64,000 nt of DNA from Sipunculus nudus (taxonomy: Eukaryota; Annelida; Sipuncula; Golfingiida; Sipunculidae), in the NCBI GenBank assembly GCA_026874595.1, contig CM049311.1, forward strand, positions 4,625,676 to 4,689,675, written 5' to 3'. Under the pieces are notes generated by a model. The model was given only the letters and a program-made list of their open reading frames with translations, made no database searches and had not been told where the DNA came from. Positions 13,619 through 24,806 of this stretch are shown in pieces. Position 1 is the stretch's first letter; each line of letters begins with the position of its first letter. The position numbers were made by a program, and so were the translations under genes.

Positions 13619-16600
13619 CTGAAAAAAATGGAAGAAACCTCTTCACCCCACTCCAATAGTGTCTTTTAAGACTGCTTGTGACTTCAGACCACTTTTCTCC
13701 AGTCCCACCGGTGGTCTTAATGATTAGGTTTCACTGTAATTCAGCATCGTGTTTAAATCTAGCGCAGTGTAAAACTTTTAGAATGATTCGTCACGCAGAT
13801 TATATATCATTGCATTGATATGTTTTGCTCCTTTAGTGGAGATTTACAAAATTTAATGAATAAAATAGGTGCAAAGGGCTCTTTTTGTTTTCATATTTCT
13901 AGCTATCAGAATGTTGGTATTGAAGTTAACGGTATTAAGATCTGTGCAAAGCAGTGTGTCAAGATTTAAGGTGTTACAACTGAAACTGCTATAAATTTTA
14001 AGTATCACATTCAACATATGTGTAGAAAAGCTGGAGCACAATTAAATGTACTCCTTAGAACCCGCTGATTTCATCATACACACTCAAAATTGGCAGCTTT
14101 CTGCTCTTTTGTAAACTCAAATTTTATGTATTGCCCGCATGTTTGACATTTTTGTCCGGTTAGATGTAGACAAAACCGTACAGAGGTCTTTAAGAGGTGT
14201 TCTAAATTATGAAACTTCTTATTTATTCTACTTTTTAGGATAAAGTAAATATGTGTTGTCTGAGGTAACCCGGGTACAAGGAATTGTGGCAGAGGTATAC
14301 AAGACTCTCCGTGGACTAAATACCGCTTATATGGATAAACACATCATAGCAAAGAGTGGTAGATATAACACCAGGCAAACATTATATTTAACTCGGGTTA
14401 ACACCACCAAATATCGAAAACAGACTTTTTCTTTCTTGCTCCAAAAACTTTGAATATCTCTATTCTGATATGAGGGAAAACAACTCATTTGAGCTTTAAA
14501 CGTGACAATAAAAAATGTCAGTTTGACACCAGACTGTTTTAGATCAGATGCGTTACTTTTCTCTATGTTTTATTACGGTCTTCAAGGACCTATTTCTTAT
14601 GGATGGTTTCTTATTTTAGTATCTCTACTTTAAACTTTTATTGCTATTTTTTATATTTATATTAATAACACTATTGAAAGTCGTCGGTATGAATAGCCTA
14701 TGGCTTATGTTGTACTGTTTGTAAACAGTGACCTAAAATAAAACTCATATTGTATTTTTGCATTGTATTATGTTAATCTGTGAACAAATGAAATCCCATC
14801 CGTGTGAAAGTTTAGCCTTAGATTTGGAAGCCTCATAATGTACTGATGTCACGTGAAAGCAGGACACGTGATTACTAATTTTATTTATTACATACCAAGA
14901 TTACAAAAGGCGTGAGAGAGTCATGGCTTGTACTTTGGAGAAAAGTTACGTGTTTAGTCATTGACAAAAACATTCCAATTTCACTGAAATTTTGGCCAGA
15001 AAAGAAATAGCAGTGTTATAAGATGGGCTGCGTACGTGCCCTTAGTTTAATGGCATGAAATCATGGAGTTGTGTATACGAATAGTGTACTTGTAAAAGGC
15101 CCGCTCCCGAGGCAGCGGAAATCTTGCCCATCTAAAGAAGCTACTGATTTTTACGCTCCCTGCACATGAGCCTGTCTGATAAAAAAACTGCTGATATGAC
15201 TATTAGCTAACCAAATGCAAGTCACCAAATGCAAGTCACCAAACACTCGACAGGCTTCAGGCTCCGCCCAGAAATCACGTGAGGGGCAATTCTCTCTGAA
15301 CCTGTTGCCTGTTCAAACAGTTGCCGGGGCGATGGGCCGTCACTCAAAACGAAATGAACAACATTGGCTTCGTGTATTCCACGCTTGGCTGGTAAACAGT
15401 ATTGCTTCCAGCACAGGGTCTCATCTCATTGGACCAAAATACATTGCTCCCCTCTGGTGTAGAGATTCAGGATCATAACGAACAGCGCTTACGATATAGG
15501 TAGTTGGAAAAAAATAAGCAGAAAATAAGATGTTGAATCCATAATCATGGTGCTTAAACCTGCTTCAGCATGGAAACCTCTTTAAAGCCAAAATATCTGA
15601 AGACTAGAAATGCCTAAATATACTTGCATTATTTAAAAGCTACGTACCTCCGGCGTACCATAGCTTCTGTTAGTGCTATGAAGGTAAAACTGTGACCTGA
15701 AGGTGTGTATTCTTATAGCAAAGCACTTAAATAGTCTAAAAATAATTACTCATACATTGACATGTTTCAGCTTTAAGAGTCAGGGTGACTTTTTTCATAT
15801 CCTTCCCTTTCAAACCTTAGATTTCGATAGGTTGTAATGCTTGGTATAATTTCCTCATTTCGTGATTTCCTAGTGAGCGTATTTCTCTTGATAGACTGCC
15901 ACATATGCAGTTCCAAAGCCACAAATACAATCCTGGTCAAAAATTACTTTGAGTTTATGGTTAATGGCAGTTCGAGAAAACTCCTAGGTAATTCATAATA
16001 TACAAAACGGAGAAACAATCATGTGTATAAGTAGATACATAAGTGTCCTTGATAATGAAAGCTTACTGACTGTAATGTGTACCAACGCATGTCTTGTAAC
16101 CAGATATATAATGTGTTCCCTATGTATATCTGTAACTTTCACATATGAAAAGCTGATTTGCATACTTATAATAGTTCATGGATTTTTATAGTTTTACTAT
16201 GTTGCAGTTGTATACATGCTGTGATTTACTGCCACAAGATAACCATTTTTTATTGTTTTACAAAATTTTATTGTGCGACGCCATTTGCAATTGTATGATT
16301 TGGGGGTACTGGTGGGGGGGGGGGTTTGCAAAAATACTATTATTATAATAATAATATTATTATTATAATTTTCTCAACTTCTTGCGAATGACATTGCTGC
16401 TTATGCGCTTATCACAATTAGTGCTTACTAAGGCTTCACAGAAAAGTAACCTACCTGAAAGTATAGCATCACAGATTGTCAGAACCCGTACTCATTATAC
16501 ATACGTACCATATATGCAACATACGGCGCTACGATGTGGCCAACCCTAGACATCAGATAGCACATCCCCGTTCCAACATTCCTAAGTTCTGTCGGGTACA

Positions 16601-19600
16601 ACTCCATGGTGAAAACGTTCTTTATTGGAAAGCTGGAAGAAAGGACAAGCCTCGTAATCAAACATGATGCGACCTCCATGTATCCTGCCGGTGATCCTAG
16701 AAAGAATACCAAGTTCTTCAGTCATCATTTATGTTTTGGAACAATTAAACTTTGAGATCCAATGAGGTAACGGTAAGAAATGAGCGCCTTTTAACCAGAG
16801 TGACATATTTATACCGGTATATTTAACATTTTTATTAGTCTTGCCAAATCTTTTAACGACATACTATTATTTAATAAAAATAAAAGAAATATTTTTTAAA
16901 CAAAGAAAAATTGACTGCCTGGTGCATATAAAGCAGCTTCATGACCTTGGCCTTTGAGGAATGGATATTTTATCTCTCATGTGCACATGTGAATTCTACA
17001 GTTATTCAGGATGAACTATCGGGCAAGGAAATATTTTTAGTATTACTTTGAACCAAAGATAACACCTCTTCATATGCTCAGTATAGAATATGTTTGGGTG
17101 GACCCATTTTGTCACAAGAAACTTCATGGGTGTACCGACCTCACAGAACCTCTAAGGTGATCTTTTCAGGGAATACAATATATAATACGGAAATCCGTTT
17201 CACTTAAATGAACGGTTACCAAAAACGTTAAAGATATTAAAGTATATCTCACTATATCATACTCCACAATAAAAGAAGCTATTTTGTCATTTATTCCTAT
17301 TTTATACACTGAGGTGTTTTATGATAAATCCTTGGTTTTATTTTGATTTATTAGTTTAGTTGTGGTCCCAGGAACTGTGGCATATATATCGCAAAATGGG
17401 CTGAATTAACCTTTAGAGGCAATATAAAACAAAAACTGAGTGATTATATATTTTTTTTCTATGGGCTGAAATAAGATAACAAAATAATAGCAATTTTATT
17501 ATTATACTTGTTGGCGATATCAATGAGTTATATCGAATGTCAGTCATTCTCTATAAGTTACGATCTCGGAGAAATAATAGGAACACGTAACACATACAAC
17601 CCTCTTTCTCATTATATTTTCAATAAATCTATCCATCAAAGGTAAAAGAAGTAAAAAAGGATTCATTATATTTTCACATTATAATATGTGCACACCTGTA
17701 TGTATGGGATTAAATTTAAAAGTAAAAACAGAAGAAAATCCAGGGGAAGGGGTCCAGGGGAACCTCTCCCCTTTTCTTCAGCCGCCGCAACTTTTTTTTA
17801 ATTGTTTCCGAACAAATTATTTTGGCCTTGAAACCCACCCATACCCCTTTGGACCTGCGACCTTATTATCGGTTTGTCATTAGTTATCCTGGGTTGGACC
17901 TCTCCTATTCCTGAATCCTAGATCCCTCCCTGATAGATTGAAATTTATACCTGGTCCGAAGGGTATCGCGACTGCAAGTGCCACAGCACATATCCAGGAA
18001 GACGCGGCCAAGGTCGTCCTCCGACTTCCAAACCTGAGGGTCCAAGGCCCAAGGAAATTTCCTACCAGTTCCACCAAAGCTCCCAGGAAAGCATTCAGAT
18101 ATTGATCACCAGCCAAAGATGAGGTACTGAAGGATAACGTATATCCAACTAACATCCCCGTAGGCCTATGAAAAATACATTTTTGACGCATAGAGACATT
18201 CATCATATTCGGTTGAGGATCTTGTTAACACGCCATTGTACATGGCAAGAATAATATTAAACTTGCGCCTGCAAATGTTCTGGTATAAACATAACATGAA
18301 ATAAAATGCGAATGGAAGGAGAGAAGATTTAATTACAACTAAATAAATTAAGCTTTGTTGAGGATATTTATGTTAAAGGATTAATTCACCTGTTTGTTGA
18401 ACCAATTTAATAAGACACTCAAAGGCCAAATATTTCCAAACCGACCTTTTCTCTGATGATTATTTACCATAAGGTAGACAGGATTGCTGTTCTCTTTCGC
18501 ATGTTCCTTGTCTTTATTAAATCCAGCACATTTTTTGAAGATTTTGATTCCTTCTGAAAAAAAAAATCCAGTTTTGTATCCGAGAATATTCAATACATTT
18601 CAAAGTACGATTCCAAGATGATATTGCACAAGCGGTGCAGGCCATAGTCTAGGTTCTAAGAGTCCAAGTCCTTATTCCATTCATAGTTGAAAAAAAGAAT
18701 GTGTTTAATTTTTATTGAAATGAGGCCATTCATCCACTGGTTGGTGAGCAGGCAAATATGTAAACTATTTAAAGTCATTAATATATACTCTTTCCAACCA
18801 AGTTTGTGGAAGTCAGATACAGTTCCAGTGGAATATACGTGCCACTCCATAATAAAGTCAGAACCCCGCATTATTATTTCTTGCTTCAGAATTTGCTCAT
18901 TATGATTGTGTCTATGTTAAACCTCGGAACCCTTATGTGGTCGGATTCTATTTCATCATCATACAATTAACCATGAAAGGCATTCTAATATTTAATACGA
19001 GAGACCCTTCTTGAATAAGGAAAAGTTGGACAGTTCAATTAGCAACTTAAGGAAACTTAAAAATACCTTGATGGCAACTTCTTCAGCTGGGATGTCTGAT
19101 TTGTTCCACCGGGCTATTTTCTTGACCAGCTGGTTAGCTTCAGATTTTCTTCCCCTCACGTACAACCAGCATAGAGACTCGTCCACAATACTGCTCAAAA
19201 ATGTTCATTTAAGTAAGTTTTATTTTTGGTTGAGGTAACCGCCTAAATGTTTATGCTTACTTATCTAATCCTTAATCTTATTATGTACATCTGCAAATTT
19301 CAGTTTTGGTTTGGGACTATGTGACATGGCCGTAGCACTCGCTTCTTGTCATATAATTTTGTAGCATGCTGTCACCCAGGCCCGGTGCATGCTACACCTT
19401 GTGTGCTTGGTGTATAGTCATCCCGATTGCTGTGTCATAATACCGAGGAACCACAAAAGACGCACTCGTTTTTGAGTGCTACACGGCTGTTGGGCACAAC
19501 CTTCCCGTTAAGCCTTCAGAGAGCTCTCTCTGGGTGGGGGGCGACCGAGAAAATCTCACCGCCTCGGCTGAGATTTGAACTGACGAAATCCCCGCTTTGA

Positions 19601-19731
19601 GTCCTGCGCTCTACCCCTCACACGCAGAGGCCGGTTAAATTTCAGTTCATTGTTTGACGTCTGCATCTTAAACTCAAAGTTTTATCTTTTAACTGTCAAC
19701 GGCAGCCAACGACATCATAACAAATGTTTAC

Positions 19732-19788
<57 letters not shown>

Positions 19789-22700
19789 GAATATATTGAT
19801 TGAAACATCCGACTTATTTTTAAGGCTAAAGTTCAGTGTAGGAGACCGATCGACGAGTAAAAAAATTGACACCTTTGGATAATCACGTGCACTCCATTCA
19901 AATACTTACTATAGATAAGCCAGCATGAGAACACACGGTGCCGCGCCAGTCAGCTGGAGTTTAAGGCGGTCTCTGATAGCATAAGCCATCCCTGTCACTA
20001 ACATGAAACCTAAATTCCAGGCATTGAGAGTGCATGCCGCCGCTACCGCCCTGTGCTTCCTTGGAACGATTTCTGCAACTTTAGATGTTAAATTTGAAGT
20101 TTATTTACACCAAATTAGAACATAGAACACATTAGCGGCTCATAGGACCAGACAGTAATTATGAACATTTAGCCATTTTATATTCGCGGTTTATATGAAT
20201 ATACTGTAAAGTTTTATCTAGTCTGGTTAAGAGTTTATTTTCACATTTTAACAGACTAGATGAAATATTTCAGAAGAATCATTTAATTTGCGACTATAGA
20301 ATGGCTCATTCTTCAGGATTACTGTCTTGCCCTCTGAGTCGCCATTACATTTAAGCATAAAGCTTTTAACAACCAGATTACTTCATTTAAAAAAAATGCG
20401 TAATAAAAATCGAAAAAAAAATAAAGATGGCACCACTAGTGTTAAGAAACTAATGAAACACTCTATGATCAATACGCATGCAAAATATCATGGCGATCTA
20501 TGCATTAGTTATTCAGATAATTGAGCTTTTGTATCAATTTCTGGTGGATAATTTCGAGCCCCATAGCTCAAAGGATATATGTAACAGAGACTAAATTTTA
20601 GGTTTCCTAGAAGATATTTTTGTTCGACACCCTTCAATTTTATTTTGGAAGATTCTAGGTCCAATGGTTATGATTTGCGCCTTTTAAACGGACAACCGCT
20701 TCATTTGCAGGTCAAAAATAAAGGAAAAAATGCGTAAAAATTAAAAATATATATATAGGTGACGCCCCTTGTCTTCGGAAACTGATCAAACACCCCATGA
20801 TCAATATGCTTGCAACTAATCATGGCGGTCAAGGCATTAGTTATTCTGATACTGGAGCTTTTGTTTCAATGTTTTTCTTAAAATGTGTTGTACTTACGAC
20901 CTCCATAGCTCGGAAGATATAGGAACAGAAACCTCATTTCAACATTGATATCAGTTGAGAAAATTCTAAGTATAACGGTTACAAATTTTGCCCTTTTAAC
21001 TGAAGGCCGAACAAGGAGTAATCGGTATAGGTCATATGACTTTCAGTCAGCTCAAATAAAAATTGGATCAACAGGAATCTAGAAAAGATCGCTTGACCAA
21101 TGAACGTATTTGGTTTGTTATATTGCACTTAAAATCTAATCAGTATCTATCATGTTAATAAATTCTGCATTTCTTACACGCATTTTGTGAGCTTATTACT
21201 GAGGCAATTATAATGAGTCCTGTTTCGTGGACATTTTAAAAAGATGGGTATATTTCAGACAAAAATCGAGATCGAATCGCGTCTTTTTTAAATGTGATCG
21301 TCTTGCCCTTAGCTGTTGGGAACCAAAGGAAACCATTACATTCTGACTTCAAGTAATTGGCCCAATTTTTTTTTAGCTTACCCATGCTACATCACTGATA
21401 TTGCAGGGGGCTGTTTTGAAAAATGACCATCTAATCTTTTATGTTGATAAGGTATACGAGGATCTTACCCAAAACTCCTGCGACGGAGTAGAATGGCATA
21501 TTGGTGATGGCTACCAGCATTCTGAAAATGATGAAGACGGGGAGGTTGGGACTGAAGCAGGCAGCAATGACAAAAACTACCAGAGGGGCAGCAGCAATCC
21601 GTAAACACATCTTCCGACCAAACCTTCAATATAGGATCGTTCATGCAGTAAAGGAAATGTCCGCTGCCTCGAGGCAGAACATGGATTGCATTTGACCTTT
21701 TCGATTTGTTAATATTAAGACATGTTATTTTGTTTTATTTTGCACATGACCACAATAATAAACTAAAGAATTATCTACACAAGAATTGTCTAAATGCGAT
21801 TTTACCATTTTGTATATAGTTATACCTGTAATCACTGATATAATTAAAGTTTGTTGTTCCGCAAAAAAATGTAGTTTTTATGATATAGAATTATAATATA
21901 TAGCAAAGAGATATGTAAGCCCCCGTACATGTATATAAAGAACGGGTTAGAAGGGATAATGGCACTCCAAGAAATATAATTTGGGTATTGGTAAGGCGTT
22001 AAGCCGAGTAGCCATTTTCACTATTCCTTCCAGCTTTGTTTATATTGGCTGTCTGAAATTACTACCTTATGTTATAATATTCAGGAATAGTCAAATTTGT
22101 TAATGGGTTTTCAGAAAGTATATGCAAATTTAGGTAAAGCAAATAGCGATGTCTTCATAAGACCTGTTTACCTCTAGCATTCTTAAGCTTTACTGTGTAT
22201 GAAGGAAACTTTTCGGTGAAACACAACAAATTACACATCAAGATGGGTACTATCTGCAACAAAATGACAACCATAGCTTGAATTTTTTTCTGTCGATTCT
22301 ATTCAAATTTGCAACAAATCGTTCATCTTTTTTGTTATGCGTTGCAGGTTTCTTAATGTAAGCATCCTTTTAAACAGTTTGGCTTTGTGCAGAAGAATAT
22401 GAGTCAGCATTAGATTTCAAGGTTTTGTTCAAAGCATCCCAGTTGTTCCCGTCTTTCTCAGAGAGTCACAAGTCACAAAGATATTCATGTCGTATTTGGA
22501 AATTAATAAGAACTTACCTTTGAAATGCTCTTTATTTTGTTCCCCTTTTTTAAGATACATATAAAATTTTGAATATGCTTTTGTAATAACTTGACGTAAC
22601 ATGGGCGGAATCTCCTAAAACTTTAGTGTGTATAAACCCTCTTGAATAAAATGTCTAAATGAACCTGTCTGCTATCCATCCAAAGAAAGACGAACCGATC

Positions 22701-24201
22701 ATCATTCCGACCACGTACACCGATGTCGTTGTGGGTTGAAGGCATTTTCTTTCGCACACAATGTCCCACTGAAGTAGAAAAAAGTCCAGCCGTAGTGTCT
22801 AAGACTTTGACCCCACTATAGTGTAAAGGACAATGTCCCACTTTAAAGGCAATTGTTCCACCGCAGTGCAAAAGATATTTCCCCAATGTAATAATATAAA
22901 AGAAGTCATCCTTTTGTAATGTTAAAAACCGTGCTGCACTGTAATTTAAAATATAATGGACAGCTCTTACAGAAAACATTTTCCGACTTTATATTCCGCT
23001 ACCCTTGTCGATGACTTTCGTGTTTATTATTTGTTTTTTTTTTGGGGGGGGGGGGGGGAGAAGGTAATATACACCAATAAAAAAACAGAAATGTAAGTAG
23101 TAAATTTTGAAAATAGGATTTTGGAAAAAATTTAATACAGTATTAGATCCAAGTCTGCACTTGGCAACATTTTTTTCGGCATAATATTGACACGATCATA
23201 CGAGGGCCGAGAGCAAGGATTGGGCTATAATCAGACTATGGATATAAAGTATGAACGGATAACTACAGATACTATGATCCTGGCAACCCTTATTACATTA
23301 ATCCTTGTACTCGCCTTGTGCACGCGTTTCGCTATTACATCACCCCGTGTCATATCCTCTTTTCTGAAGGACAAACAAGGCCACTCTTTGGGGATGCCAT
23401 GGATTTAAAAAAATATACTAAGGATGTGTTACCATAAGATAAAGATGATGATATTCATTCCATACGCAGCTATGGTAAATTTGCAAGTTTGTGGAGCCCA
23501 CTTGCATTATCAATTTTATATTAAGTAAAAATGCAGGTGGACAGAGGTAGTATGCATGCATAAAGTATATTTAGTATGTAGTATGATGCTTAACATATAT
23601 AAATAAGATGCGGATGAATCACAAAACCACGAATGAATCCTACAATAATTGAACCATGGTATTTTGGGACATCAGGGACAAAGACAATCTTGTCCTTTAT
23701 ATGATTATGCTTCAATGTTGCCATTTTCGACTTCTGATTAAAAAAAAAGTGTCTACAAGTCCCATCTCTTAAGCATTAGATGCATGTTAACATTAATAAA
23801 ATTACCACCTGGGTGATAAGCGTAGATTCGTAAATCGAGTTGTCATATTCCCAGCCGAACTCACATGGTACTCTCTCTGGTACGTTTATTTCAGAGTTTA
23901 AAACTCCTTCGTAGACCTCTTCCTCTGTGACACTCGAGTAGTTCCGGTTGTACATTACACATGATTCATAGACGCCCTTTTCACTATCATATTGGATGCT
24001 GTAGTTCAAGAAAAGCTCCTTGCTCAAGTTGTATTTATGAAGCTGAGGCACGGCACAATGGTGTTTGGGTGTTTCAGCAAGAAATATGATAATCATGTTA
24101 TTTTAACCAAGCATAGCCGCGCCTAAACTGAGACAAAGACACGAGATTGCTTGATACTTCCCGAAGGATCCCAGCTTAACTAGTAAATCATTATATTCCA
24201 T
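13475..24201 (-). CDS. SLC22-family transporter gene, nine coding exons, nonsense codon in exon 1
   Basis: Encodes a 12-membrane-segment major facilitator of the SLC22 family (organic cation/anion/carnitine transporters of the plasma membrane); the substrate cannot be read from sequence. Nine exons join in phase at GT/AG sites: 24201-23809, 22768-22665, 21623-21469, 20072-19910, 19190-19067, 18553-18468, 18165-17951, 16696-16509, 13618-13475 (1572 nt, 523 codons plus stop; vertebrate members are about 550). Family signatures in order: N-terminal DLLVKLGSFGKYQ, extracellular Cys loop, WIADRFGRK (MFS motif), the degenerate DESLCWLYVRGR (usually PESPRWL), ELYPTELRNVGTG, and LLLPETRGRSLPETIDDIE before the stop. 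Exon lengths 104, 155, 124 and 215 match those I recall for mammalian SLC22 genes. Odd: codon 33, in membrane segment 1, is TAA (24103-24105), where the duplicate exon at 733-1125 has TTA. All other codons are open. The gene may be a recent pseudogene, a null allele, or translated from Met36 without segment 1. Confidence 0.9.
13880..14460 (+). mobile_element. Non-LTR retrotransposon relic (C-terminal reverse transcriptase region)
   Basis: Across stops and frameshifts the plus strand reads INFKYHIQHMCRKAGAQLNV, then SKLAAFCSFVNSNFMYCPHV, and after 14253 KSGRYNTRQTLYLTRVNTTK YRKQTFSFL. This order (G.T.D..L.F..HI..., F..S.F.YCP..W, T.YG..SF.Y..., then ..LWN) is typical of the region after the reverse transcriptase palm in Jockey/CR1/RTE-type LINEs. 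It lies in SLC22 intron 8, antisense to the gene, and is heavily decayed. Confidence 0.7.
14461..16508. other. SLC22 intron 8, left of exon 8
   Basis: Non-coding. Holds a duplicated CAAATGCAAGTCAC 13-14-mer (15212-15240), a poly-G run at 16313-16324 and an ATT/ATA-rich stretch at 16335-16370. Nothing else recognised. Confidence 0.6.
16509..16696 (-). CDS. SLC22-like exon 8 (segments 10-11)
   Basis: Acceptor TTTCTAG|GA at 16697/16696 and donor ATG|GTACGT at 16509/16508; 188 bp. Contains NVFTMELYPTELRNVGTGM, the most conserved SLC22 stretch (ELYPT..RN.G.G), then SRVGHIVAPYVAYM. Confidence 0.94.
16697..17950. other. SLC22 intron 7
   Basis: Non-coding AT-rich sequence between exons 8 and 7. No repeat or gene recognised. 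Confidence 0.6.
17951..18165 (-). CDS. SLC22-like exon 7 (segments 7-9)
   Basis: Acceptor TTTCATAG|G at 18166/18165 and donor CCAG|GTATAA at 17951/17950; 215 bp. Encodes PTGMLVGYTLSFSTSSLAGD, then QYLNAFLGALVELVG and RFGSRRTTLAASSW, the second half of the transporter with its repeated R-F-G-x-R-R loop motif. It ends AIPFGP plus one base of Gly. Confidence 0.92.
18468..18553 (-). CDS. SLC22-like exon 6
   Basis: Acceptor TTTTTTTTTCAG|AAG at 18554/18553 and donor TG|GTAAAT at 18468/18467; 86 bp, starts in phase 0. Reads KESKSSKNVLDLIKTRNMRK then RTAILSTL; the family has a ..DL.RTP.MR..TLIL.. segment here. The split Trp codon is completed by exon 7. Confidence 0.85.
19067..19190 (-). CDS. SLC22-like exon 5 (large cytoplasmic loop)
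   Basis: Acceptor GAGCAG|T at 19191/19190 and donor AAG|GTATTT at 19067/19066; 124 bp. Encodes YIVDESLCWLYVRGRKSEAN, where the family normally has PESPRWL, then a charged helix (QLVKKIARWNKSD). Loss of the usual Pro and Arg in the PESPRWL box is a real departure from consensus. Confidence 0.9.
19330..19640 (-). mobile_element. tRNA-derived SINE
   Basis: On the minus strand, from 19640 leftward, GAGGGGTAGAGCGCAGGACT (A-box like) is followed by AGTTCAAATCTC (B-box like), then a body including CCCCCCACCCAGAGAGAGC. Box spacing and lack of a cloverleaf suit a SINE head rather than a tRNA gene. It lies in SLC22 intron 4, in the gene's sense orientation. The 3' boundary near 19330 is approximate. 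Confidence 0.55.
19734..19786. repeat. (TA)n microsatellite in SLC22 intron 4
   Basis: Continuous TA dinucleotide tract just left of exon 4. Confidence 0.95.
19910..20072 (-). CDS. SLC22-like exon 4 (EIVPRKHR, segments 5-6)
   Basis: Acceptor TTGCAG|AA at 20073/20072 and donor TA|GTAAGT at 19910/19909; 163 bp. Encodes EIVPRKHRAVAAACTLNAW..., matching the family's E-x-V-x-x-x-x-R loop after segment 4. A hydrophobic run (GFMLVTGMAYAIRD) and LTGAAPCVLMLAYLY follow. A few bases shorter than the usual vertebrate exon. Confidence 0.92.
20380..21056. mobile_element. Diverged tandem-repeat element in SLC22 intron 3
   Basis: Two or more degraded units match the 336-bp units at 44648-47372 in order: AGATGGCACCACTAG, AAACTAATGAAACACTCTATG, ATAGCTCAAAGGATAT, AAGATTCTAGGTCCAA. 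The second unit starts about 20757 (GGTGACGCCCCTTGTC). The right end CATATGACTTTCAGTCAGCT (about 21035) is a decayed form of the ATGACTTTCAGTCAGCTGAG hairpin that ends the Helitron-like elements. It is clearly older than the copies near 43-47 kb. Confidence 0.75.
21469..21623 (-). CDS. SLC22-like exon 3 (segments 3-4)
   Basis: Acceptor ATTGAAG|G at 21624/21623 and donor G|GTAAGA at 21469/21468; 155 bp. Its first base completes Arg of the DRFGRK motif; it then reads FGRKMCLRIAAAPLVVF..., two hydrophobic stretches separated by SPNLP, ending at VAGVL. Phase matches both neighbours. Confidence 0.92.
22665..22768 (-). CDS. SLC22-like exon 2 (WDIVC... to the MFS motif)
   Basis: Acceptor ...CTACTTCAG|TGG at 22769/22768 and donor AG|GTTCAT at 22665/22664; 104 bp. 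Translates as WDIVCERK, then hydrophobic membrane segment 2 (VYVVGMMIGSSFFGW), then IAD and the first two bases of Arg. Exon 3 completes WIADRFGRK, the GxxxDRxGRR-type motif between segments 2 and 3. A longer open frame over the same bases (22623-22979) is a frame shadow. Confidence 0.92.
23809..24201 (-). pseudogene. SLC22-like coding exon 1 (codons 1-131), stop at codon 33
   Basis: ATG at 24201-24199, reading MEYNDLLVKLGSFGKYQ, fits the SLC22 N-terminus. It continues through hydrophobic segment 1 into the large extracellular loop, with HHC and VPC cysteines and the ending YESTLITQ. Donor CAG|GTGGTA at 23809/23808, phase 0, 131 codons exactly. TAA at 24105-24103 interrupts segment 1 after AAMLG; downstream the frame is open to the donor. 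The first in-frame ATG after the stop is codon 36. Confidence 0.9.
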
Positions 24202-24286
24202 CGCGTTGCTTCAATAACCTACGCTGTCAAAAGAATTTCCTGCCGCCTGACTTTCGATACCTAAAAATAACAAGAAAATTCATGGA

Positions 24287-24806
24287 ATTTATGTCCCTTG
24301 CTTTTTTCCGTTTCTTGCCATTCATGCTTGCCCTATCAATGTTTAAGTTTTTATATTTGCCTGAAGATTTCTGCACCTGTCATAGAGGCTGTGTTTTAGT
24401 TTCTCTAAAGATGTCTCCAAATGTCTTAATTTTGGTTGTGAAATAGGGACAAATTTATTTTGTTTTGTTATGGAGCTGGTGGGAATAAACCTTCAGCCAG
24501 ACACTCCAAAACCAATCGCACCCAAGGTATACATCAGAGCAATCAATGACCAATCTTGAATGGAATTGGATAATATTAAAAAAAGTTATCCCACGGAAAC
24601 AAAACCCTGACGGACGGACAGTCAGACAAACCCAAATTAATATCCACCCCACCCCCCTCCCCTTCTAAGAACGTACGTGGGGGACAATTATATGAAATCA
24701 TGGCAAAGGTCTCTGTCATGCAACTTTTCTTAGCTGTTAAAATATAGTATATACTTTGATGCTGTACAAAATTGGTCCCGATAAAATAATTTACTCTTTC
24801 CGGGAA
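24287..24806. other. About 0.5 kb insertion specific to the right duplicate
   Basis: The left copy reads ..TTCATGGA-AACATAACATTGAT.. (about 1205); the right copy has about 515 extra bp between TTCATGGA and AAACATTGAT. No terminal inverted repeat, poly-A tail or coding frame is evident. It contains a GACGGACGGACAGTCAGAC run. It could equally be a deletion in the left copy. Confidence 0.6.

Noticed and set aside
19540-19640. Possible functional tRNA gene (A and B boxes on the minus strand).
   Set aside because: No acceptor-stem pairing or cloverleaf; better explained as a SINE head.
22623-22979. 118-codon minus-strand frame over SLC22 exon 2.
   Set aside because: Wrong frame; the real exon (22665-22768) reads WDIVC...WIADR in another frame with proper splice sites.
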